Positions 12,344 through 21,199 of a DNA stretch of 64,000 nt are shown piece by piece; positions within the stretch are counted from its first letter, which is position 1, and each line of letters opens with the position of its first letter. Made by a program: the position numbers and the translations under genes. Source of the DNA: Candidatus Kuenenia stuttgartensis. GTDB lineage: Bacteria; Planctomycetota; JAKEIC01; DYIT01. The notes under the pieces were generated by a model. It saw only the letters and a list, made by a program, of their open reading frames with translations. It did not search any database and was not told the origin of the DNA. The DNA lies in contig DYIT01000001.1 of NCBI GenBank assembly GCA_020723505.1, positions 72,530 through 136,529 on the forward strand, read 5' to 3'.

Positions 12344-13231
12344 GTGATCGATGCGCGCAAGGAAGCGAGCGAGTGGAGGATTGGTCTGGCGCAGGAGGCT
12401 TCGCGCCTTTACGCCGCCCTGGAGGGCGTGGAGATGATTGTCCTGGGGGGCTCCCCGTCCCGGGGCCTGTCGGACGCGTGGTCGGACCTCGACATCGTCG
12501 TCTACTGGGACGCGCGGGAATCGATAAGGCTCGAGCCCCAGCCGCTCGGGCAGGCGGGACTCGAAAGGCGGATGCTCAGGAAGACGAGCGAGGACGGGAC
12601 GTTTCTCGAGTCATACTATCTCGGAGGCCTCAAGCTCGATTTCGGCCATCTCCCGCTCGGCCTCTGGGAACGATGGGTGGGGGACGCCGTGGAAAGATTC
12701 GAGACCGCCGGCTGGCTTCACAAATCGATTGCAGGCTTCCTGGATTCCATCCCGCTGCACAATCCGGGGCTTGCGGAGGAGTGGAAGAGGCGCGCTTCGG
12801 TCTATCCGGACAAGCTCGCGAGGAAAATGGTCGCCGGGAACCTCGGCTTCTTCCAGCGAGGAGTGCTCGATCACCAGGGACTTGAGAGGGGGGACGTGCT
12901 CTATTTCTACGACGGTCTCTGCGTGATGATGAAGAAGATCCTGGGCATTCTCGCGGGCCTGAACCGGATCTACTTCTCCGCGGACGAGCCCAGGTGGATT
13001 GAATACGAGCTCGGACGGATGCGCATCAAGCCGCGTGACGCCTGGGCCCGCATGAAATCCGCGCTCGAGGGCGACAGGACCCGTGCCGCGGGAATCGTCG
13101 AGGACCTCGTGGCCGAGACGCTGGAGCTGATTGCCGCGCACATGCCGGACCTCGACGTCTCGAGGCTGAGAAAACTCTACCCGATGCCGATTACCGCATG
13201 CGAATCCAGGCCGGCGTTTCCTGCGAAATAG
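12344..13231 (+). CDS. Nucleotidyltransferase-fold protein
   Basis: GGSPSRGLSDAWSDLDIVVY matches the GS...SDxD nucleotidyltransferase motif. Confidence 0.75.
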   Translation: MIDARKEASEWRIGLAQEASRLYAALEGVEMIVLGGSPSRGLSDAWSDLDIVVYWDARESIRLEPQPLGQAGLERRMLRKTSEDGTFLESYYLGGLKLDFGHLPLGLWERWVGDAVERFETAGWLHKSIAGFLDSIPLHNPGLAEEWKRRASVYPDKLARKMVAGNLGFFQRGVLDHQGLERGDVLYFYDGLCVMMKKILGILAGLNRIYFSADEPRWIEYELGRMRIKPRDAWARMKSALEGDRTRAAGIVEDLVAETLELIAAHMPDLDVSRLRKLYPMPITACESRPAFPAK

Positions 13232-13320
13232 GTGGTTTATTGCCTCCGCTTCGCGCGTTGTCACGGTATAATTCCGCACTTGCCGGCAATGACCGGATTT
13301 GGTTTTTTCGAAGTCAGGCC

Positions 13321-15111
13321 ATGGCCATAGTCCTCCAGGTCAAGGACGCGCTCAAGCGATACGGCGGCGTGAGGCTGCTCGACAATGCCTCCTTCTCCAT
13401 GACCGACTCGCAGAAGGTCGGACTCATCGGCCGCAACGGCTGCGGCAAGACCACCCTGTGCAGGGCAATCATAGGCGAGGATGAGCTCGAAACGGGCGAT
13501 ATTATCAAGGCCCGCGACTTGAGGCTGGGCTACCTGAGGCAGGACAACCCGTTCCTCCCCGGGGAGACGGTCATCGAGTTCCTGCAAAGGGACACCGGAT
13601 CACCTGACTGGCGCTGCGGCGAAATCGCCTGGCAGTTCGAAATCGGCAAGCCGCGGCTCGACGGCCAGGTATCGGCCCTGTCGAGCGGCTGGCAGACGCG
13701 CGTCAAGCTCGCAGCGCTCCTCCTCAGGAACCCGAACCTGCTCGTGCTCGACGAGCCCACCAACTTCCTGGACCTGAGGACCCAAATCCTCCTCGAGCGG
13801 TTCCTCAAGGGATTCCGCGGCGGTTGCCTCATGGTCTCGCATGACAGGGCGTTCCTCAGGAACGTCTGCACCCACACGCTCGAGCTCGAGAACGGCAAGC
13901 TCACCATGTTCCCGGGCGACGTGGACTCATGGATTGCCCACAAGCAGAAGCAGAGGGAGGTCGACGAGAAGACCAATGCCGTGATCGTCGCCCGCCGCCG
14001 CCAGCTCCAGGACTTCATAGACCGCAACAGGGTCCGCGCGGCCACCGCCTCCAGGGCCCAGGCGAAAATCAAGATGCTCGAAAAACTCAAGGTCAAGGAG
14101 CTCGACTCGCCCGAGGATACCGCGCGCATACGCCTCCCGAGCGTCGAGCGGCGCAAGGGATGGGCCCTCTCATGCGAAGACCTCGAAATCGGCTACCCTT
14201 CATTCAAGGTCGCGGGCGGCATATGCTTCGACGTGAACCACGGCTCCCGCGTGGCCGTCGTGGGGGACAACGGCCAGGGGAAGACCACGTTCCTGAGGAC
14301 GATAACAAGGGACATCCCTTCCCTCGGCGGCGGATTCCGCTGGAGCCAGAACGCGAAGTTCGGCTTCTACGCGCAGAACGTGTACGAAAGCCTCAAGGAG
14401 GGCGGCACGGTGCTCGAATACCTGAGCCGCAGGGCCGATCCGCGCACGCCTCCTGCCGTATTCCGGAACCTCGCGGGCTGCTTCCTGTTCTCGGGCGACG
14501 ACGCGGAAAAACAGGTCTCCGTACTGAGCGGCGGCGAACGGGCGCGGCTCTGCCTCGCAGGACTGCTCCTCGGAGGATTCAACGTGCTCGTGCTCGACGA
14601 GCCGGGCAACCACCTGGATGTGGAAACCGTCGATGCGCTCGCCGACGCACTGAACGAGTACGAAGGCACGGTGGTCTTCACGAGCCACGACAGGCATTTC
14701 CTGGAAAGAACCGCCACCACCGTGATCGAGGTCAGGGACGGAAGGGTCGCGCTGTTCCCCGGAGACTACAGGGAATACGTCGATCACGTGCTCCTGGAAA
14801 TCGCCGCGGGCGAAAGGGACCCAAAGGACAGGCCGGCGAGACAACCCGCTCCCCCACACCCGGACAAGGACGTGAGAAAGGAACGCGCAAGAGCACTCCA
14901 CGCCCTCCAGCGGGAACTATCCTCCGCGGAAAAACAGCTCGAAAGGCTCGGCGAACGCAAGGCCGAGCTGAACCGGCAGTTCCTCGCCTCGTCGAACCCC
15001 TCCGAGGCGCAACGACTCCATGCCGAAATCAGCGCGGTTTCCGGAAAAATCACCGCCCTCGAAGAACGCTGGATGACCCTGCACGAAGAACTCAACAAGC
15101 CTTCGGCTTGA
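13321..15111 (+). CDS. ABC-F family ATPase (Uup/EttA-like)
   Basis: Two NBDs (GLIGRNGCGKTT, VVGDNGQGKTT), LVLDEPTNFLD, VLDEPGNHLD, C-terminal coiled coil; likely start ATG 13321 (ORF track starts at 13198). Confidence 0.9.
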   Translation: MAIVLQVKDALKRYGGVRLLDNASFSMTDSQKVGLIGRNGCGKTTLCRAIIGEDELETGDIIKARDLRLGYLRQDNPFLPGETVIEFLQRDTGSPDWRCGEIAWQFEIGKPRLDGQVSALSSGWQTRVKLAALLLRNPNLLVLDEPTNFLDLRTQILLERFLKGFRGGCLMVSHDRAFLRNVCTHTLELENGKLTMFPGDVDSWIAHKQKQREVDEKTNAVIVARRRQLQDFIDRNRVRAATASRAQAKIKMLEKLKVKELDSPEDTARIRLPSVERRKGWALSCEDLEIGYPSFKVAGGICFDVNHGSRVAVVGDNGQGKTTFLRTITRDIPSLGGGFRWSQNAKFGFYAQNVYESLKEGGTVLEYLSRRADPRTPPAVFRNLAGCFLFSGDDAEKQVSVLSGGERARLCLAGLLLGGFNVLVLDEPGNHLDVETVDALADALNEYEGTVVFTSHDRHFLERTATTVIEVRDGRVALFPGDYREYVDHVLLEIAAGERDPKDRPARQPAPPHPDKDVRKERARALHALQRELSSAEKQLERLGERKAELNRQFLASSNPSEAQRLHAEISAVSGKITALEERWMTLHEELNKPSA

Positions 15112-15209
15112 CCAAGCGACTCTTTTCCGGCGGATCAGCCGCTGTTCGGGCCAGTCGGCTTCCATCGGAGGCTCCCGCCGGTTTCGCGCAAGCCTTCGGC
15201 TTGACCAAG
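15096..15209. repeat. 21-bp direct repeat containing a short hairpin; first copy overlaps the ABC-F stop codon
   Basis: CAAGCCTTCGGCTTGACCAAG at 15096-15116 and 15189-15209. Confidence 0.85.
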
Positions 15210-15456
15210 ACCGCGCTCATGCAACATGCGGCTCCTCGCGCGGTCTGTTTGCCGCGCTCCTTCTAGCCGCGGCGAAGCCATTCCCGCCTACGCCTGGCGC
15301 AATTGGCGCAGGCTTCGAAGGGCTGCGCCACGTCGCGCTGCGCGCTCCTCGCGATGATACTGGAACGTTTTTCCGATGCGAAGCAATGCCGGGCTGGAAA
15401 CTACCGAGGCGGATCCTCGAGTTCCATTGGGATTTGGCTATTGGAGGTTGGAATTT

Positions 15457-15491
15457 CCCGGATAATCCGCGTCCCTCGTGGATTATCCGGG
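15457..15491. repeat. Perfect 12-bp inverted repeat directly downstream of mscL
   Basis: CCCGGATAATCC-N11-GGATTATCCGGG; adjacent to the mscL stop (minus strand). Confidence 0.8.
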
Positions 15492-15935
15492 CTATGCCCC
15501 GAGCTCGGAAGTGCAGTTCGGGCATTTCACGGCCTTTATCGGTATCGAGGTCGTGCAGAATCTGCATTCCTTCGTCGTGGGCGCGGCCTGCTTTTTCCTG
15601 TGCAGCGTGTTCATGCCCTTCACGAGCATGAACACGGCGAACGCGACGATGATGAAGCTCAGCGTCGCGGTGAGAAACACGCCGTAATTGATGCTCACGG
15701 CCCCCGCGGCCTTGGCGTCCGCAAGCGCCGCGTACGGCCCCGGAGTCTTCCCTTCCTTGAGCACCAGGAAGAAGTTCGTGAAGTCCACGCCGCCGACCAA
15801 AAGCCCGAGCGGCGGCATGATGACGTCCTCCACCAGGCTCTTCACGATTGTCCCGAACGCCCCGCCGATGATGATGCCCGTGGCCATGTCCACGACGTTG
15901 CCGCGTAGCGCGAATTCCTTGAACTCCTTGAGCAT
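15492..15935 (-). CDS. mscL: Large-conductance mechanosensitive channel MscL with C-terminal zinc ribbon
   Basis: [45 protein letters not shown]-terminus [18 protein letters not shown]. Confidence 0.95.
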   Translation of the reverse strand: MLKEFKEFALRGNVVDMATGIIIGGAFGTIVKSLVEDVIMPPLGLLVGGVDFTNFFLVLKEGKTPGPYAALADAKAAGAVSINYGVFLTATLSFIIVAFAVFMLVKGMNTLHRKKQAAPTTKECRFCTTSIPIKAVKCPNCTSELGA

Positions 15936-16010
15936 GTCTTATCTCCTAATTTATCTGCGGATTTGCCTGATCTGAAGGGGAGAAGAACCACCTCCCTTGA
16001 AAAGCCCGGG

Positions 16011-16063
16011 ATTCGATTAGGTGAATCAGATTGGCGCGAAGCGCCATCAGGTTGATCAGGATC
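16011..16063. repeat. Period-9 ATCAGGTTG-type repeat flanking a GGCGC/GCGCC hairpin
   Basis: GATTAGGTGAATCAGATTGGCGCgaaGCGCCATCAGGTTGATCAGGATCG. Confidence 0.65.
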
Positions 16064-16140
16064 GAAGACTCTGACTGGTCCCGATGCTGCATGTTTAGGG
16101 TTGTAGGGCCGACTGACCGGCCTCCAATCCTGCAAGGGTG

Positions 16141-17847
16141 CTACTGTTTCACTTCCTCCAGCTTCCCGCCCTTAGAAAGAACGTAGAACCTGTTCGGTTC
16201 GACCTTCTCGAACGTCTGCACGGTGTTCGGCCTGTCCGGCCACCTGACCTCGACCCTGTCTGCGATCCTCGCGGCGCCAATCCCGAATCTGCAGTCGGAA
16301 TCGTCCCTGTGGCTGCCGATTCCAAGGCACCCGTAAACCTCGCGGATCTGCCTGTGATTGCCCGTGACCACCGTCACCCTCGCGCCCAAGGCCTGCCCCT
16401 TGAGCCTTATGTTCAGGAACCCGTTGCCCGACCTCCTGCATTCCAGATTGCGGAAAAGGCCGGTCTCCAGCGGATAGGCCTTCACCTGCTCGGGAGTGAG
16501 CCTCATGTGGTTGCGCGATACCATGATGTCTGTCGCGCCGTCCCTGTCGAAATCCGCGAACGAGATGTTGCTCGCGTTCACCCATCTGAACCCGAGCCGC
16601 GGAGTCCAGTCCTCGAAGGCGCCCGAACCGTCCGGAATCTGGCGGAAAAGCTTGAGCACCTGCTCGTCGGGGTAGTCGCTCGAAGCGACCACAAGGTCCT
16701 GCCAGCCGTCGTTGTCCGCGTCGAGCCAGCCTGCATGCAGATCACCCCAGTTCTCCGCGTTAATCTGCGGCGCGGGCCTCGGGACCAGAAGGAGTTCCCT
16801 CCGGAAGGCGAAACCTGCGTCCTTCCCCTTGTTCACGAGCATCATGGAAGGGTCGTATACGCGGTTGTCCCAGTGCCTGATGGTCGCCTGGTAGCAGTCC
16901 ATGTCCCCGTCGCAGTCATAGTCCGCGACCGCCGCCTCGAACGTGCACGTGTTGCCGTAGGGGCTGTCGGCGCTCCCGAACACGTAGGTCCTGCCGTGGA
17001 TGTCGCAGTCGAAGCCCGTCTCGCGGCCGGCGTCCGTGAAAGTGCCGTCGCCGTTGTTGCGCCACAAGGCGTTCCATTTCCCGGCGTACGTCCCAATCAG
17101 CAGGTCCTGGAACCCGTCGTTGTTCCAGTCGGTGTGGGCCGCGCAGAATACGGGCTTGCGCGACGCACGTTTTCCCGCTTCCGCTTCTCCGAGAAGGCCC
17201 GCCTTCTCCGTGACGTCCTCGAACGTCCCGTCCCCATGCCCGCGGTAGAGAGGGCTGACCATTGCTTCCCAGCCCTGCCACGGCTTCACGAACCAGTTGC
17301 CTACGAACAGGTCCAGGTTGCCGTCGCCGTCGTAGTCGAAGAAACAGGCGGTTATGGTCGTCTGCGGATCAGTCGAAAGGCCCGTGTCCTTCCTGAGGAC
17401 GAAGCCGCCCTTGCCGTCCCCGAGCCAGAGCTCGTTCCTGCGGCCGTGGTCCTTGAAGTCCTTGTTGGCAAGGTCAATCAGGAACGTGGCGAAGAAGTCC
17501 AGGTTCCCGTCGTTGTTCACGTCGCCGACCGCGGTACCGTGGCCCGGAACAGGGGGATTCGCCTTGTCGTCAGGCGTCAGCATGGAGTCGACCTGGATCC
17601 TTGCGAACCGCTTGCCGCCCTCGTTCAGGAATATCTTCCCGCCGTTTATAATGGCGTCCGGCCTTCCGTCGTTGTTCAGGTCCGCAAAGCACACCCCGCC
17701 GTTCCCGTCCTCCTGCTTAATCCCCGCCTGCACTGAGATGTCCTCGAAGAGCTGGTTGGCGGATTTCTGCGTCTCCTCGGCAAAGACGGCAGCAGACAGG
17801 GAAAGACAGGCGACCATGCAGAGCCCCCTGAGGCTGATTCCCGGCAT
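16141..17847 (-). CDS. Secreted FG-GAP/VCBS repeat protein with ASPIC/UnbV-type C-terminus
   Basis: Signal peptide; repeated DxNNDGxxD motifs; C-terminal LRLKGQALGARVTVVTGNHRQIREV...RFGIGAARIADRVEVRWPD (SIRLKGxxxNRxAIGARV-like). Confidence 0.85.
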   Translation of the reverse strand: MPGISLRGLCMVACLSLSAAVFAEETQKSANQLFEDISVQAGIKQEDGNGGVCFADLNNDGRPDAIINGGKIFLNEGGKRFARIQVDSMLTPDDKANPPVPGHGTAVGDVNNDGNLDFFATFLIDLANKDFKDHGRRNELWLGDGKGGFVLRKDTGLSTDPQTTITACFFDYDGDGNLDLFVGNWFVKPWQGWEAMVSPLYRGHGDGTFEDVTEKAGLLGEAEAGKRASRKPVFCAAHTDWNNDGFQDLLIGTYAGKWNALWRNNGDGTFTDAGRETGFDCDIHGRTYVFGSADSPYGNTCTFEAAVADYDCDGDMDCYQATIRHWDNRVYDPSMMLVNKGKDAGFAFRRELLLVPRPAPQINAENWGDLHAGWLDADNDGWQDLVVASSDYPDEQVLKLFRQIPDGSGAFEDWTPRLGFRWVNASNISFADFDRDGATDIMVSRNHMRLTPEQVKAYPLETGLFRNLECRRSGNGFLNIRLKGQALGARVTVVTGNHRQIREVYGCLGIGSHRDDSDCRFGIGAARIADRVEVRWPDRPNTVQTFEKVEPNRFYVLSKGGKLEEVKQ

Positions 17848-18039
17848 TGCTTTCTCCTTAAACCTCGGTATCGACTCCGGCCTGTCCGGATTGCGACGGA
17901 GTCTGCATTATCGAGGCATGCAATGCAAGGTCCGCTGGTCCCAAACAGCGATGAAGAATCGACCGACGGTACATCTAAGGAAACTCAGGGCGCCCGCTGC
18001 CCGAAGATTCCGGACTCTTCACCCCGCTACGGCCTGCAG

Positions 18040-18069
18040 TCCTGGATTCCGGCTTTCGCCGGAATGACG
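18040..18069. repeat. Dispersed palindrome, ATTCCGGCTTTCGCCGGAAT type
   Basis: Same palindrome recurs at 19831-19858 and 28087-28115. Confidence 0.8.
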
Positions 18070-18135
18070 ATACAACTGGGTTCCCGGCTCTGCCCCATGC
18101 CCCCTGCAAACAGCTGTTGTTTGACCTAGATCTGG

Positions 18136-18228
18136 GACTTTCGACTTCCGACTTGCATCGGCAGTCCCCAGTCAGTCACAGCTTACGACAAGACACTGAC
18201 TGCTGCTACTGAACACCGTACACTGAAC
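18136..18228. repeat. Degenerate heptamer tandem repeats
   Basis: GACTTTC/GACTTCC/GACTTGC (18136-18156) and ACTGAAC/ACCGTAC/ACTGAAC (18208-18228), both period 7. Confidence 0.75.
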
Positions 18229-18248
18229 ACGATTTCAGTGCCCCCGGT

Positions 18249-19562
18249 CTAGTCCTTCCCAGTCTCGTCTGATCCGCTGCTGCCTGAGGAGAAACGCATG
18301 CTGCCGAACGAGCCCGAACGCGACCATGAGCCGTTCGATCCGAGTTCGAACCGGTCGAGGCTCCTGTATTTGCGGACCTTCTGCTTCGTCTGCTCGTCTA
18401 TGTTGAGCGAATCGTGGATCCTCTTCAGCGCCTCAACCTGGTACCCGGCGATTTCCTGGTCGAGCGCCCTCCTCTCCGCTGCGGTCGCCTTGGCTCCGGC
18501 TCCCCCTCCGATTCGGGACTCGGCCATGCCGGACCTGTGCACGTATTCCCGCACAATCGGCTCGAGGCCCGACGTCTCGCCTTCGGGAATGCCCATCTTC
18601 GACTGCCACTGCTTCTTTATGGACTGCACCGCCTCCTCCTGGTCCTTCACGCCCGTGCAGCTCTGGTCGGGCCACCATGTGTCTTTCGCCGATCCGCTCC
18701 CCTGCGGTTCACCCAGCATAGGGACGCCGGACATCTTCTCGCCCAGCGTCCTGGTCATCTCGTCGTTGAAGCTCTCCACGCATTTCGAGGTCTTCCTGAT
18801 CCGCTCCAGCGCGAATTCACCCTGCGATCCCTTCGCAGCCTCGAGATATGAAGTCATCGCCTCGTCGGACTTCTTGAAAAACGCCTCCTTCTCGGAGTCG
18901 GAAAGGGGCTTGCCCATCTTCTCGAGAATGCCCGCAATCATGCGCCCCTTGAAAGCAGGCGATTCAGTGACATAGCCCGGATCATCGAGCCCGAGCTTGC
19001 CCTGCATCTCGCCGATTTCAGTCATGAGATTGCCCAGAATCTTCATCGCCTCCGCCTGCAATCCCGGGTCCTGCTTCGGCGCCGCGCCCTTCCCGTCCTT
19101 CGGCGGCTCAAGAGCGCCGAAGATGTCCAGCATCTTCACAATCTGCTCCGCCATGGCGTCCCACGTCGCAGGCTGCTTCGGTTTCTTTGCCTCCGCGTCC
19201 GCATCGTCCGAAGCTCGCTTCGGCGCTGCTTTCGCAACAGACGAATCCCCTGGCGCCCCGCTCTCCCCCTCCGGCACAGGCGCCATTCCCCCCGAGGCAG
19301 CCTCGGGATTCGTAGTCCTCTTCCCACGAAGAACCCTCAACTCCTCCTCGGCCGATTCGAGCTTCCTCTCCACGTTCTTCAGGATTTCATCCTTCTCCCT
19401 GAGCTCGCGCTCGAGCTGATTCGCGCGATCCATCCCGGATAGGGTCTCGTCTCCCTTTTCACTCATGATGACAACGATCGCCACCATGAGCAGCGCTGAA
19501 ACCGCCACCCCTGCGAAAACGAAAACCAGTCTGCTATTCATGAAGAGACCTCCACGCGTCAA
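18249..19562 (-). CDS. Membrane-anchored coiled-coil protein of unknown function
   Basis: One N-terminal TM helix, coiled coil (ANQLERELREKDEILKNVERKLESAEEELRVLRG), Ser/Gly-rich tail; start may be 19541 (MNSRLVF). Confidence 0.65.
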   Translation of the reverse strand: MTRGGLFMNSRLVFVFAGVAVSALLMVAIVVIMSEKGDETLSGMDRANQLERELREKDEILKNVERKLESAEEELRVLRGKRTTNPEAASGGMAPVPEGESGAPGDSSVAKAAPKRASDDADAEAKKPKQPATWDAMAEQIVKMLDIFGALEPPKDGKGAAPKQDPGLQAEAMKILGNLMTEIGEMQGKLGLDDPGYVTESPAFKGRMIAGILEKMGKPLSDSEKEAFFKKSDEAMTSYLEAAKGSQGEFALERIRKTSKCVESFNDEMTRTLGEKMSGVPMLGEPQGSGSAKDTWWPDQSCTGVKDQEEAVQSIKKQWQSKMGIPEGETSGLEPIVREYVHRSGMAESRIGGGAGAKATAAERRALDQEIAGYQVEALKRIHDSLNIDEQTKQKVRKYRSLDRFELGSNGSWSRSGSFGSMRFSSGSSGSDETGKD

Positions 19563-19792
19563 GTCCTTTGAATTCCCACAGCAATCTTCTGCAAGCGATC
19601 TGAGCCGAGGATATTATGCAATTAATGTACCAAAAGGGCACGCATCGCATCTTATTGAATTCGCTAGAGTTATGGGATCGTGCCGAATCGCCGGGCTGTA
19701 ATTGTTTTGCATTATCATAATATCTTTCAATTCGCTATCGCGCGGCGAGCGGACATTCCCTGTTTGGTTTCGGCTCGGCTGGGTTAGGCATA

Positions 19793-19830
19793 TTCCACAC
19801 GAAGCGCGGAGCCGCAAGCTTCGTGTGGAA
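19793..19830. repeat. Perfect 13-bp inverted repeat, CACACGAAGC family
   Basis: TTCCACACGAAGC-N12-GCTTCGTGTGGAA; relative at 24934-24973. Confidence 0.85.
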
Positions 19831-19858
19831 TCGTCATTCCGGCGAAAGCCGGAATTCA
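19831..19858. repeat. Dispersed palindrome TCGTCATTCCGGCGAAAGCCGGAATTCA
   Basis: Directly abuts the preceding inverted repeat. Confidence 0.8.
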
Positions 19859-20141
19859 GATTGGCAGTGACAACTCGAAACCAGAAATTGCCATTCTCAT
19901 GTCTCACGCGAAACGGCGACGTATCTGCAATTCCGGCACACCGATTGCGCATCAGTATTCTCCCGGCGATTTCCGATTTCATAAGCAACCGGGCATAACA
20001 GACTAAGATAATAGAGGTTAGGGCAATCGCTGAAAGAATCAATGCCGCCCTGCCGCACCCGTTCGTGTGCACCTTCGAATCAATGTGCACATGTTAAAGG
20101 TTAAAACACCCTTTCTTCAATGATATTCATTTAGACAATAT

Positions 20142-21165
20142 ATGCTCAGAAATCCATATTCATCGATATTTATGTTTGTTTTATGCCTCTTCGTGGGATG
20201 CAAAAGGGCTGCTTCTCCATATTTTCGATTATCATGTGAGCGTGATAGTAAAACATTCACTTCAGGTCCGTATAATCAATCACAGCAGATTCTTAATATT
20301 AGACATCCGGATGTTATGGTTAGTATTTATTCATTAGGTGAGCTTGAATTCCTTTCTCGTCATAATAACATAAACACAAGGGTTGCGGCAATTCGAGCGC
20401 TTGGGCTGACGAAAAATAAACTGGGTTATACAACCTATATTGATTTGCTTGAAAGATGGCAGTTCACTTGTAAGGTCGGATGCGGCCATGGCGCTTGGAA
20501 TGGTTGATAAAGAAGAGGTGGTTGATGCATTATTTGAAACTCTGAAGGATTATAATTCATTCGTCCGAAGAGATGCGTCTTATGCCTTGCACAGAATTGC
20601 GAACAGAGGCATAGTGGTTATATATATATCAAGATTGATTTTACAAAAACTGAGTATGAATGATGTTAATGACGCAAAGTCAGCGCTTATTATATCTCAT
20701 GGCAATAGAAGAATATGGTGTGAGTTGAATAGAATAAAAGATAACCTAAAAGCATACGCGGGATTGGATGACCTTCTCAAGCAATCAATCATAAGGCAGG
20801 ATTTCGATGGAATCAAGAAATATATAGATAAAGGAGCAAATGTAAATGTCAATTTCAGCCTGTTGAAATGGACTCCTCTTCATTACTGCATTGCTGAATA
20901 CCGGGGAAGGGGAAGGAAGGAAATACTTATTGAATACTTGTTGGACCACGGGGCACGTATTAATGAATTGGACAGCCTGAATCAAACTCCATTACATATT
21001 GCATTGCGATATCATGAAATATCCTCTGCGGAGAATCTCCTGAGACGTGGAGCTAGATTCGATATTAAAGACAAGGATAGTAAAACACCCAAAGATATGG
21101 CGTATGAAATGAAAAGCAACGCTCCGGATGAAATGAGAGAAATAATGAATATGATGGGTAAATAA
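20142..21165 (+). pseudogene. Frameshifted lipoprotein with HEAT-like and ankyrin repeats, in an AT-rich segment
   Basis: Lipobox LFVGC; reading frames 20142-20507 and 20440-21165 join into a continuous HEAT repeat (YIDLLKDGSSLVRSDAAMALG) if one base near 20451-20455 is removed; ankyrin TPLHYCI/TPLHIAL. Confidence 0.7.
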
Positions 21166-21199
21166 ATCACTGATTGATTCACATGGAATCCACGAAAGA

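Noticed and set aside
13929-15266. 445-aa ORF in another frame of the ABC-F gene
   Set aside because: Arg/Pro-rich out-of-frame translation typical of GC-rich genes.
16138-17736. 532-aa plus-strand ORF opposite the FG-GAP gene
   Set aside because: Antisense shadow ORF of a GC-rich gene; the minus strand has clear family motifs.
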